Of a DNA stretch of 10,918 bases, positions 5,364 to 10,918 are shown in pieces. Positions within the stretch are counted from its first letter, which is position 1. Each line of letters begins with the position of its first letter. This DNA is from RYN-417 sp043745485. Its GTDB lineage: Bacteria; Patescibacteriota; Saccharimonadia; Saccharimonadales; JACDBH01. The DNA is taken from contig JAYTSU010000001.1 of NCBI GenBank assembly GCA_043745485.1, positions 1 through 10,918 of the forward strand, given 5' to 3'. The position numbers and the translations under genes were made by a program. The notes under the pieces were generated by a model. That model saw only the letters and a list, made by a program, of their open reading frames with translations, ran no database searches and was not told the origin of the DNA.

Positions 5364-6269
5364 ATGTGGATTATATATGCGCTGACGGCGGCTGTTTTTT
5401 ATGCCTCGGCAACAATGTTTGCAAAATATTCGGTAAGCAAAGTTGTAAGAGACCAAAAAGGCTTGGTGCTTTTACATGCAGCTATCGCGTTTGCTCTTAC
5501 GGGTTTTCTTTGGGTAATTAACGGGATGCCTAGCTTAGGTTCGGTTCATGACATGTGGCTTTCCTTGACGGCAGGGCTCTTAATTGGGTTCGCGGCAATA
5601 TTTTACTTCAAGGCATTTCATATTGAAGATGCAAGTGTTGTAACGCTACTCACGCAAGTAATTGTACCTATGACACTTGTAGCTGGTGTTGTATTCCTTC
5701 ATGACGCCGTAGGCCCATTGCAACTCGTGGCATCTGGATTAATTTTAGTAGGCGTCACCTTTGCTGTCTGGTCGCGGAAGGGGTTTCATTTGCGTAATAA
5801 AAAAGTTATCCCGATTATGATGTTAGCTACGATTACAACGTCTGCCGTGCTTGTTTTATCTAAGGCTATTGTTGATCATAACAATATAATTGCCTATACA
5901 TATTATCAAACACTCGGGTATATTATATTTGGCGTTTTCTTTACGATTCTGAATCCTTCGACTTTTAAAGGATTTAAGAAAAATCTACGACCTTTTCACC
6001 CTAAAATGCTTCTTATAATCACTGTAAGTGAAGTGCTTTATACGTTAGCTATGCTCGCACAACTTAAGGGTTTTACGTATGTAAACGCCGGGCTAGTAAT
6101 ATCAGTAGGAGCTTCAGAAGTATTCCTGTCAATTTTAATAGGCTATGTACTGACACGTTTATTCCCCCATCTAATAAATGAAAAAATTGATAAGAAAACG
6201 GTAACTCGTAAAAGTATAGCTGGAGTTCTGGTAACTACAGGCATAGTTATGCTTAATTTTGTAAGTTAG
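5364..6269 (+). CDS. EamA/DMT-family transporter
   Basis: Inner-membrane permease of the drug/metabolite transporter superfamily. The 301-aa protein has about ten hydrophobic segments arranged as two EamA repeats. The first repeat starts at IIYALTAAVFYASATMFAKY and ends near LQLVASGLILVGVTFAVW; the second runs from VIPIMMLATITTSAVLVLSKAIV to SIAGVLVTTGIVMLNFVS. A basic loop separates them (SRKGFHLRNKK). The charged end EKIDKKTVTRK precedes the last helix, as in many EamA proteins. Length is typical. The substrate (amino acid, nucleotide or drug) cannot be told. Its own extended -10 makes independent, leaderless transcription likely. Downstream lies an AT-rich inverted repeat. Confidence 0.85.
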   Translation: MWIIYALTAAVFYASATMFAKYSVSKVVRDQKGLVLLHAAIAFALTGFLWVINGMPSLGSVHDMWLSLTAGLLIGFAAIFYFKAFHIEDASVVTLLTQVIVPMTLVAGVVFLHDAVGPLQLVASGLILVGVTFAVWSRKGFHLRNKKVIPIMMLATITTSAVLVLSKAIVDHNNIIAYTYYQTLGYIIFGVFFTILNPSTFKGFKKNLRPFHPKMLLIITVSEVLYTLAMLAQLKGFTYVNAGLVISVGASEVFLSILIGYVLTRLFPHLINEKIDKKTVTRKSIAGVLVTTGIVMLNFVS

Positions 6270-6283
6270 CTATAGTTTGGGGT

Positions 6284-6307
6284 CATAATAATCTCTCAAT
6301 TATTATG
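6284..6307. repeat. Perfect 9-bp inverted repeat between the transporter and NYN genes
   Basis: CATAATAAT (6284-6292) and ATTATTATG (6299-6307) are perfect complements around a 6-nt loop CTCTCA. The stem is almost all A/T and no T-run follows, so it is a poor intrinsic terminator; a palindromic operator upstream of the NYN promoter (6344-6352) is equally possible. Confidence 0.5.
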
Positions 6308-6343
6308 CGTATGGCTCTGATTTTCGGTCAAATTAAGACGGGG

Positions 6344-6352
6344 TGGTATGAT
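6344..6352 (+). promoter_or_regulatory. Extended -10 element for the NYN gene
   Basis: TGGTATGAT, hexamer 6347-6352, 8 nt before the ATG at 6361; no Shine-Dalgarno. About 37 nt downstream of the AT-rich inverted repeat. Confidence 0.5.
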
Positions 6353-6360
6353 GTAAGCAA

Positions 6361-7008
6361 ATGAAACCGTTCAGGCGAAATAAAAAACCACAGACTCCGA
6401 AGCAGCCTAAAGCTAATTATGCATTTATAGACAGCCAGAACCTTAATCTTGGCGTGCAAAAGATGGGTTGGAAATTGGATTGGCGGAAGTTTCGACTGTA
6501 TCTAAAAGAGGTGCATAATGTCGAAAAAGCTTTTATGTTTATAGGCTATTTGCCAGACAATGAAAAGCTGTATGACCAGATGCATGATCTGGGTTATTTA
6601 ATTGTGCTAAAGCCAACACTTGAGATGTATCAAACCGAAGAAAGTGAGGAGGCTCGGATTAAAAAGCAGGTTGAGCGGCAAAAACAAGAAATTGCCAGAA
6701 CAGGCGAGGCGAAGCCAGAAGAAAAGCGTGTGACTAAAGGCAACGTTGATGCTGAGCTGGTGCTATATGCCATTAAAGAAATGCCGCATTATCATAAAGC
6801 AGTGATTGTATCTGGTGATGGCGACTTCTTTAGTCTTGTGGAGTATCTTGACCAGCAGCAGAAACTTCAAAATCTGTTGGCGCCCAACTGGCAATATTCA
6901 AGCCTCTTGAAACCGTTCGATAAGTATATCATTCGTCTGGACGAAAAGCGCCGCGACCTCTCCTATAAAGGTTTTCACAAAAAACCAACAAAAAAGAGCT
7001 CGTCGTAG
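6361..7008 (+). CDS. NYN-domain (PIN-like) nuclease-family protein
   Basis: Predicted RNase of the NYN/LabA-like PIN superfamily. The acidic centre is recognisable in the 215-aa protein: AFIDSQNLNL (Asp24, Asn27, Asn29), the central KGNVDAELVLYAI (Asp130) and the terminal VIVSGDGDFFSLVEYL (Asp153, Asp155), the three motifs that hold a metal ion. A charged, coiled-coil-like insert rich in Glu, Lys and Gln (about 91-125) separates motifs one and two. Both ends are basic (MKPFRRNKKPQTPKQPK and FHKKPTKKSSS), consistent with RNA binding. RNA is the likely substrate by family; the actual target is unknown. It has its own -10 and precedes the helicase gene by 48 nt. Confidence 0.85.
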   Translation: MKPFRRNKKPQTPKQPKANYAFIDSQNLNLGVQKMGWKLDWRKFRLYLKEVHNVEKAFMFIGYLPDNEKLYDQMHDLGYLIVLKPTLEMYQTEESEEARIKKQVERQKQEIARTGEAKPEEKRVTKGNVDAELVLYAIKEMPHYHKAVIVSGDGDFFSLVEYLDQQQKLQNLLAPNWQYSSLLKPFDKYIIRLDEKRRDLSYKGFHKKPTKKSSS

Positions 7009-7056
7009 CTATTTTTACGCTGTACCCGAGCCTTTGAACCATGTACCCTTATAGAT

Positions 7057-8604
7057 ATGACCCAAAATGAGGCCTTAGCAATCCTGGAGTCCGGCCAGTC
7101 TGTACTTTTAACAGGCGCTGCGGGCACGGGCAAAACATACGTATTGAACCAGTTTATTAAGCGGGCCCGTAAAGAGGGCAGGTCTATAGCAGTAACTGCC
7201 ACGACGGGCCTTGCTGCAACGCATTTAAATGGGAACACGCTCCATGCGTGGAGCGGTATTGGGGTCCGGGACGAGTTGGGACATGGATTTTTTCAAAAGC
7301 TGAGTAAAGCTCGCCATGACACTATTATGAACACCGACGTGTTAATCGTGGATGAAATAAGTATGTTGCACGATTTCCGCCTGGACATGGTGGAGGAGGT
7401 GGCACGCACTGTGCGCGGAGGTGACAGGCCGTTTGGTGGTATACAAGTGGTCCTGTGTGGAGACTTTTTTCAGCTGCCACCCGTCAGCCGTCATGACTCA
7501 CGAGCTGGTGGTTTTGTGACCGCTTCGCAGGCATGGGCCAGCGGCGCATTTACGGTCTGTTATTTAGAACGGCAATATCGCCAAGTCGATGACACGGCAT
7601 ATACAGATATATTAAACGGCATCCGCGCGGGGTTTTTGACTCGCTCACAGCTTAATCGACTGCAAATGCGTTCAGGGATTGTAGCTGACCCGTTTACTCC
7701 CAGGACTAGGCTGCTCACTACTAATGCCGATGTCGATGAGATAAATCTCGAGCATTTGGCGGAGTTACCAGGAGATTTGCATGAATATCCCATGGAAACT
7801 AGCGGTGGTAAGCAGTATGTAGAAACGCTCATGCGGTCATGCTTGGCGTCCGAAACACTGCGCCTTAAAAAGGGCGCTATCGTCATGTGCATCAAAAATA
7901 GCCAAGACAAAAAGTATGTAAATGGGTCACTAGGCACAGTTATTAGCTTTGAGCCGTATACGGATTATCCCGTTGTGCAGCTACTGAGCGGGCGCGATGT
8001 GACGATTAAGCCCGATACTTGGGAGCTTGTAGACGGCGAAAAGCGCCGAGCTCAACTGACGCAGTTACCACTCCGTTTGGCCTGGGCAATTACCGTACAT
8101 AAGAGCCAGGGAATGACATTGGATGCAGCCAGAATTGACTTAAGAAGAGCATTTGTCGAAGGTATGGGCTATGTGGCACTCAGCAGAGTGAGAGGGCTCA
8201 AAAGTCTTATTTTGGATGGGTTTAATGGCATGGCGCTTCGGGTGAGCCAGGTTGCACGGGAAATAGATGCTGAGTTACGCGCTAGAAGTGAGGCGGCCGT
8301 TGCGGACAATAATAGCTTGATTAAAACTTGGGAGGCGCGAGAAGCGGAGCGCAAACTTAAGCCTGAGCCAGCCGAAGAAGAAAAACCCAAAGCCAAAGCT
8401 GGCAGCTGGAATGAAAAACTCGAAAAAATGCGGGAGTCTTACCCTAATGCCTACAAGCCATGGAGTAAAAAGGAAGATCAAAAACTGATTGACCTATTTG
8501 GTTCAGAAAACACCGTAAAACAACTCAGTAATTTATTAGGCCGTCACCCTGGCTCGATACGTAGCAGATTAAAGAAACACTTTGGCGACGAGATAATTAC
8601 CTAG
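7057..8604 (+). CDS. PIF1-like superfamily 1B helicase with C-terminal HTH/Myb-like domain
   Basis: ATP-driven 5'-3' DNA helicase of the PIF1/RecD-like group, which unwinds forks, G-quadruplexes and R-loops. In the 515-aa protein the order is: Walker A GAAGTGKT (20-27), motif Ia VTATTGLAATHL, Walker B VLIVDEIS (Asp99, Glu100), motif III CGDFFQLPPV (134-143), ERQYRQ (171-176), an NGSLGTV strand (289-295), and the motif VI region HKSQGMTLD (348-356) with VALSRVRGL (373-381). A Glu/Lys/Pro-rich linker at about 428-448 leads to a C-terminal domain, YKPWSKKEDQKLIDLFGSEN...LGRHPGSIRSRLKKHFGD (466-511), that reads as a SANT/Myb or HTH-like DNA-binding module. A promoter is not clear: TACCCT (7044-7049) is 7 nt before ATG, a weak -10. 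No relaxase or mobile-element neighbours were seen. Confidence 0.9.
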   Translation: MTQNEALAILESGQSVLLTGAAGTGKTYVLNQFIKRARKEGRSIAVTATTGLAATHLNGNTLHAWSGIGVRDELGHGFFQKLSKARHDTIMNTDVLIVDEISMLHDFRLDMVEEVARTVRGGDRPFGGIQVVLCGDFFQLPPVSRHDSRAGGFVTASQAWASGAFTVCYLERQYRQVDDTAYTDILNGIRAGFLTRSQLNRLQMRSGIVADPFTPRTRLLTTNADVDEINLEHLAELPGDLHEYPMETSGGKQYVETLMRSCLASETLRLKKGAIVMCIKNSQDKKYVNGSLGTVISFEPYTDYPVVQLLSGRDVTIKPDTWELVDGEKRRAQLTQLPLRLAWAITVHKSQGMTLDAARIDLRRAFVEGMGYVALSRVRGLKSLILDGFNGMALRVSQVAREIDAELRARSEAAVADNNSLIKTWEAREAERKLKPEPAEEEKPKAKAGSWNEKLEKMRESYPNAYKPWSKKEDQKLIDLFGSENTVKQLSNLLGRHPGSIRSRLKKHFGDEIIT

Positions 8605-8657
8605 AGTAACCACTACTGTTTATCTATGTGTCTATAAAAAAAGCCCGTAGCTAAATC

Positions 8658-8666
8658 TGTTACAAT
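8658..8666 (+). promoter_or_regulatory. Extended -10 element for the GH1 gene
   Basis: TGTTACAAT, hexamer 8661-8666, 8 nt before the ATG at 8675. It supports that ATG over the in-frame GTG at 8669, which would lie inside the presumed transcription start region. A run of seven A (8636-8642) lies upstream. Confidence 0.5.
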
Positions 8667-8674
8667 AAGTGCTA

Positions 8675-9943
8675 ATGGCTAAGATATTTTCGGATGATTT
8701 TTTGTGGGGGGCAAGCACAGCTGGGCACCAAGTTGAGGGCGGCAACTATGACCAGTGGACGGTCTGGGAGCTGGCGCATGCCAAAGAGCTAGCTGATGGA
8801 GTCGAAAAGCGGATGTTGGCACTGCCGGAATGGCAGCGGATTAAGATTCCGCCAGAGGCCAAGGAGCCAGATAACTATGTCTCAGGTAAAGGCATTGATC
8901 ATTATCACCGATATCAAGAAGATTTTGACATTTTGCAGGACCTAGGTCTAAATGCATTTAGATTCACGCTTGAGTGGAGCAGGATTGAGCCAGAAGAAGG
9001 AGTGTTGGATAAAAGCGCAATAGACCATTACCACAATTACATAGCTGAGCTTAAAAAGCGGGGGATTGAGCCCATTTTGAACCTATGGCACTGGACACAC
9101 CCTGTTTGGTTTGAGGACAAGGGGGCGTTTGGCAAGAATGCTAATATTGGATATTTTTTGAAATTTGCCTCCAAAGTGGCCGAGGAATTTGGTGACGAAG
9201 TAAAGTATATTTTGACAGTGAATGAGCCGAACATTTACATTACATATCCCGAATGGAACGCAGGCGTACCTGTCCCACCACAAGCACCGCTATTTATGCG
9301 TATTAGGATGTTCTTTGTGCTTATTAAGGTGCATAAACTCACATATATGATCATGAAAAAGGCTAATCCAGACCTGCAAATTAGTGCTGCGGTACAAATG
9401 GCAAACAACGTCCCTAAAAATGACAAACTACTGAGTAAAATTGCCGTAAAGCTGGCAGATAAGTTCGGCAACTATTTTTTTTATGACCGCGCTAAACGAC
9501 GGCTTGATTATATTGGCTTTAATTATTACTTTACGAACTATTTTGATGGCACTAAAATAAGTCAGCCCTTTGAGCCTAAAAGTGATCTTGGGTTTTATAT
9601 GGAGCCGAATGGTATCGGCGAAGTGGCAACGAAGCTGTGGCTGCGTTATCACAAACCAATTATGATAACCGAGAATGGTGTAGCTGACGCACAGGATGAA
9701 TTCCGGCAGTGGTGGTTAAAAGAAACGATGCTATCTCTTATAAAAGCACGTAAAGCAGGAGTCAACTTAATAGGTTATATGCACTGGAGTCTACTGGATA
9801 ATTTCGAATGGGCCTATGGCTGGTGGCCAAAATTCGGGCTGGTACACGTAGACCGAGAAAACAATATGAAGCGTACAGTGCGGCCGAGTGCAAAGTGGTG
9901 GGCAAAACAGATCGAGCATTTACGGTCTGACGCAGAAGATTAG
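8675..9943 (+). CDS. Glycoside hydrolase family 1 (beta-glucosidase-like)
   Basis: Retaining beta-glycosidase of clan GH-A; it would hydrolyse beta-linked glucose, galactose or similar di/oligosaccharides. The 422-aa protein has the N-terminal signature FLWGASTAGHQVEGG, FRFTLEWSRIEP, LWHWTHPVWF, acid/base Glu184 in TVNEPN, YIGFNYY, nucleophile Glu333 in ITENG, and the sugar-binding end HWSLLDNFEWAYGWWPKFGLVHVD. All GH1 hallmarks are intact. It is shorter than many GH1 enzymes (commonly about 440-480 aa). There is no signal peptide, so it is cytoplasmic. ATG 8675 is preferred over GTG 8669. No sugar transporter gene is beside it, so the substrate is open (glucoside, phosphorylated or not). It stands alone, followed by a 574-nt gene-free stretch. 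Confidence 0.93.
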   Translation: MAKIFSDDFLWGASTAGHQVEGGNYDQWTVWELAHAKELADGVEKRMLALPEWQRIKIPPEAKEPDNYVSGKGIDHYHRYQEDFDILQDLGLNAFRFTLEWSRIEPEEGVLDKSAIDHYHNYIAELKKRGIEPILNLWHWTHPVWFEDKGAFGKNANIGYFLKFASKVAEEFGDEVKYILTVNEPNIYITYPEWNAGVPVPPQAPLFMRIRMFFVLIKVHKLTYMIMKKANPDLQISAAVQMANNVPKNDKLLSKIAVKLADKFGNYFFYDRAKRRLDYIGFNYYFTNYFDGTKISQPFEPKSDLGFYMEPNGIGEVATKLWLRYHKPIMITENGVADAQDEFRQWWLKETMLSLIKARKAGVNLIGYMHWSLLDNFEWAYGWWPKFGLVHVDRENNMKRTVRPSAKWWAKQIEHLRSDAED

Positions 9944-10035
9944 ACCTTCTACCGCGTATGCCTATAGGACTTTAATTGCAGCCCAGAAAGAGACCGTTCA
10001 CGCGCGGTAAGGTTATTGCCCAAGCTTCTCCCCTT

Positions 10036-10107
10036 GGAGGTTTTAGTACAGATAATTTATCCGCTGGAGACAGTTTTACGCTCCTAAATCACTGTACTAA
10101 AACCTCC
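10036..10107. repeat. 16-bp perfect inverted repeat
   Basis: GGAGGTTTTAGTACAG (10036-10051) and its exact reverse complement (10092-10107) flank a 40-nt loop. It is the strongest inverted repeat I found in the window. It is helix B of the putative RNA; a small mobile-element end pair is a less likely reading because no flanking direct repeat was seen. Confidence 0.85.
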
Positions 10108-10203
10108 CATAACACTCACTTAGGCTTTAGATATATGTCATCGGAGTGACAAGGGATAAGAGACCTAGCGGATAGATTATTTAAAGCTAACTTCTGCAGA
10201 CAA

Positions 10204-10309
10204 CATACTACAGGCCGCTACTCATAGCGTGCACCAATAGGTAGCTACGCTACAGGTTGTGTAGTTCATGATACAGATGAGTGAACTGTGGATAACTCGC
10301 ATACTACAG
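10204..10309 (+). repeat. Direct repeat CATACTACAG, two copies
   Basis: CATACTACAG at 10204-10213 and 10300-10309, identical over 10 nt and 96 nt apart, flanking the small hairpins and the DnaA box. The second copy is 17 nt upstream of the TATACT at 10327. Function unknown; chance cannot be excluded. Confidence 0.4.
10287..10295 (-). promoter_or_regulatory. Perfect DnaA box (TTATCCACA)
   Basis: TGTGGATAA on the plus strand is the exact reverse complement of the consensus DnaA box. It lies upstream of the mraZ promoter and next to an AT-rich run (10311-10330). Other TTATCC cores nearby are poor matches. It overlaps the 3' arm of a small RNA hairpin (10281-10290). Confidence 0.45.
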
Positions 10310-10326
10310 CGAATTTTTTATAATAA

Positions 10327-10332
10327 TATACT
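10327..10332 (+). promoter_or_regulatory. -10 element upstream of the MraZ boxes
   Basis: TATACT within the AT-rich sequence that also contains TATAAT (10319-10324). The predicted transcription start falls in the first MraZ box at about 10339, so MraZ bound at the boxes would block initiation. No clear -35 is seen. Confidence 0.5.
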
Positions 10333-10336
10333 TGCC

Positions 10337-10386
10337 GTGGGTAGTTGTGGGTAGTATGCTCTTGTTAGTGGGTAATCGTGGGTAAG
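10337..10386 (+). promoter_or_regulatory. MraZ-box cluster (four direct repeats)
   Basis: Four GTGGGTA repeats start at 10337, 10347, 10368 and 10378, i.e. two pairs with 10-bp pitch separated by a 21-bp step. Each pair reads TGGGT-N5-TGGGT, the arrangement known for MraZ operators upstream of mraZ. The repeats sit on one face of the helix and follow the -10 at 10327, so they are probably the autorepression site of the downstream mraZ. Confidence 0.85.
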
Positions 10387-10403
10387 ACCTTAAAAGAGTC
10401 TTA
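10383..10403 (+). other. Hairpin in the mraZ leader, overlapping the last MraZ box
   Basis: TAAGAC (10383-10388) pairs with GTCTTA (10398-10403) around a 9-nt loop. No T-run follows. The first arm shares bases with the fourth MraZ box. Apart from this, 10387-10490 shows A-rich sequence and no open frame I can support. Confidence 0.3.
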
Positions 10404-10492
10404 GCCATAAAACAAAAATTCACGCGGCCTCCCAAACCTACAAAAAGTTTAAAACAAATAGGTCACAGGGAAGCCGGGCAAGCAAAAACCAC

Positions 10493-10510
10493 TACAATAA
10501 CATTAAGGGA
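10493..10510 (+). promoter_or_regulatory. Possible second -10 and Shine-Dalgarno of mraZ
   Basis: TACAAT (10493-10498) is a possible proximal -10. AAGGGA (10505-10510) is 7 nt before the GTG start and is the clearest Shine-Dalgarno in the window, deciding the mraZ start. If the TACAAT promoter is used, transcripts bypass the MraZ boxes. Confidence 0.5.
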
Positions 10511-10517
10511 CAACCAG

Positions 10518-10871
10518 GTGGACTACTTCGTACGTAAGCTTGACGACAAGCGGCGGTTAACAATTCCTGCCGAACTGCGCGCCGAGTTTGCCAGCGGCGT
10601 AGTCATTACAAGGGGATTCCAAAACTACTTGCATCTCTACCCAAAATCGGTATGGGATGAAGACGTTGAGCCGCAGCTTAAAGGGAATATCCTGGATGAG
10701 CAAACGGCAGACCTTAACGTAAAACTCCGTATGGGGCGCGTAGAGGGAAGCATCGATGACAAGCAGGGCAGAATCACACTTGAACAACACCACCTCGATT
10801 ACGCGGTTATAAACCGTGATGTCGTTGCTGTCCGTGCCGGCCGTTACTGGCGCTTACAGTCCGAGGACTAG
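10518..10871 (+). CDS. mraZ: Transcriptional regulator MraZ
   Basis: DNA-binding repressor of the division and cell-wall (dcw) cluster, acting as a ring-shaped oligomer on tandem TGGGT repeats. The 117-aa protein holds two SpoVT-AbrB-like halves: DDKRRLTIPAELRAEF (9-24) and DDKQGRITLEQHHLDYAVINRDVVAV (80-105). The first half has KRR where DxKGR is usual, and the protein is shorter than the roughly 140-150 aa typical of MraZ, ending soon after AGRYWRLQ instead of a GxxxFEIW-type end. The GTG start is set by AAGGGA 7 nt upstream. The upstream MraZ boxes make the assignment strong and imply autoregulation. rsmH, ftsL and ftsI usually follow; the window ends 47 nt later without showing them. Confidence 0.92.
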   Translation: MDYFVRKLDDKRRLTIPAELRAEFASGVVITRGFQNYLHLYPKSVWDEDVEPQLKGNILDEQTADLNVKLRMGRVEGSIDDKQGRITLEQHHLDYAVINRDVVAVRAGRYWRLQSED

Positions 10872-10918
10872 GCGCACTTACCGTTTAAGTCGGGTGTTTG
10901 ATCTTTAACAACTAGGGC

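Larger units (their letters stand above)
9943..10310 (+). ncRNA. Putative structured noncoding RNA, unknown family
   Basis: A gene-free stretch whose self-complementarity is unusually high. Helix A: 9943-9956 with 10003-10014 (two-nt bulge). Helix B: 10036-10051 with 10092-10107, 16 bp perfect. Helix C: 10052-10067 with 10165-10180, 16 pairs of which two are G-U. Small hairpins: TGTCA/TGACA (10136-10151), CGCTA/TAGCG (10216-10229), GTAGC/GCTAC (10241-10253), and 10260-10269 with 10281-10290, which includes four G-U pairs. In the two helices that contain wobbles they are valid only for RNA made from the plus strand. I found no tmRNA, RNase P, SRP or 6S hallmarks. The limits are approximate, and the promoter and terminator are not identified. 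Confidence 0.5.

Noticed and set aside
9037..9652. Minus-strand open frames inside the GH1 gene and similar antisense frames elsewhere
   Set aside because: They are mirror frames of strongly supported genes and lack start signals or recognisable motifs.
10036..10107. Intrinsic terminator of the GH1 gene
   Set aside because: The stem is 92 nt after the stop, has a 40-nt loop and no T-run.
9943..10310. tmRNA, RNase P RNA, SRP or 6S RNA
   Set aside because: No GGTTCRA-type T-arm or tag-like frame, no GAGGAAAGTCC or ACAGAA core, and no SRP tetraloop signature could be found on either strand.
10036..10332. Chromosomal origin (oriC)
   Set aside because: Only one perfect DnaA box; genes on both sides run the same way and no dnaA/dnaN/parAB is near. 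Genome-wide skew would be needed.
1..10918. CRISPR array, IS element or tRNA gene
   Set aside because: No regularly spaced repeats, transposase motifs or cloverleaf/T-loop sequences were seen.

Overview
This window looks like a fragment of a compact bacterial genome, most plausibly a Patescibacteria/CPR member near Candidatus Saccharibacteria (inference, moderate confidence). The genes are short and tightly packed, nearly all on the plus strand. There is almost no identifiable central metabolism, and an mraZ gene preceded by clustered GTGGGTA-type MraZ boxes lies at the right edge. The standard genetic code fits. Of 15 complete or partial reading frames with plausible ends, 9 stop with TAG and 6 with TAA; the only TGA closes the first half of a gene that appears frameshifted.

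Layout. Positions 1-735 hold the 3' end of a secreted protein that resembles TasA/CalY-type SipW substrates, followed at once by an ER/SipW-type signal peptidase, a plausible enzyme-substrate pair. A convergent Nudix hydrolase (726-1166, minus) shares a 48-nt divergent promoter region with a GNAT-like acetyltransferase, which leads into a one-TM protein and an overlapping alpha/beta hydrolase (1215-2709). A small unknown gene is split by a CCCCCC tract (2780-3212). It is followed by a stand-alone DUF4868/KwaB-like protein, a CYTH (class IV adenylate cyclase/thiamine triphosphatase) protein, RNase HI, an EamA-type transporter, a NYN-domain nuclease-like protein, a PIF1-like helicase with a C-terminal HTH/Myb-like domain, and a GH1 beta-glycosidase (3273-9943).

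Positions 9944-10517 have no protein gene. The first two thirds hold long self-complementary segments, including a 16-bp perfect hairpin whose loop can pair with a downstream segment. The mismatches are G-U compatible only on the plus strand, so this looks like an uncharacterised structured RNA. A perfect DnaA box, an AT-rich stretch, a -10 element and four MraZ boxes follow, and then mraZ itself.

Two further themes stand out. First, at least eight genes have a -10 hexamer only 6-8 nt before the start codon, five of them with an extended TGn motif, even inside 15-21 nt gaps that would normally be read as operonic. This predicts pervasive leaderless transcripts, whereas mraZ, the split gene and the hydrolase have Shine-Dalgarno-like sequences. 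Second, the genes look mostly like individually promoted housekeeping or accessory genes rather than one pathway. The DUF4868 gene with its frameshifted upstream neighbour is the best candidate for a defence-related locus.
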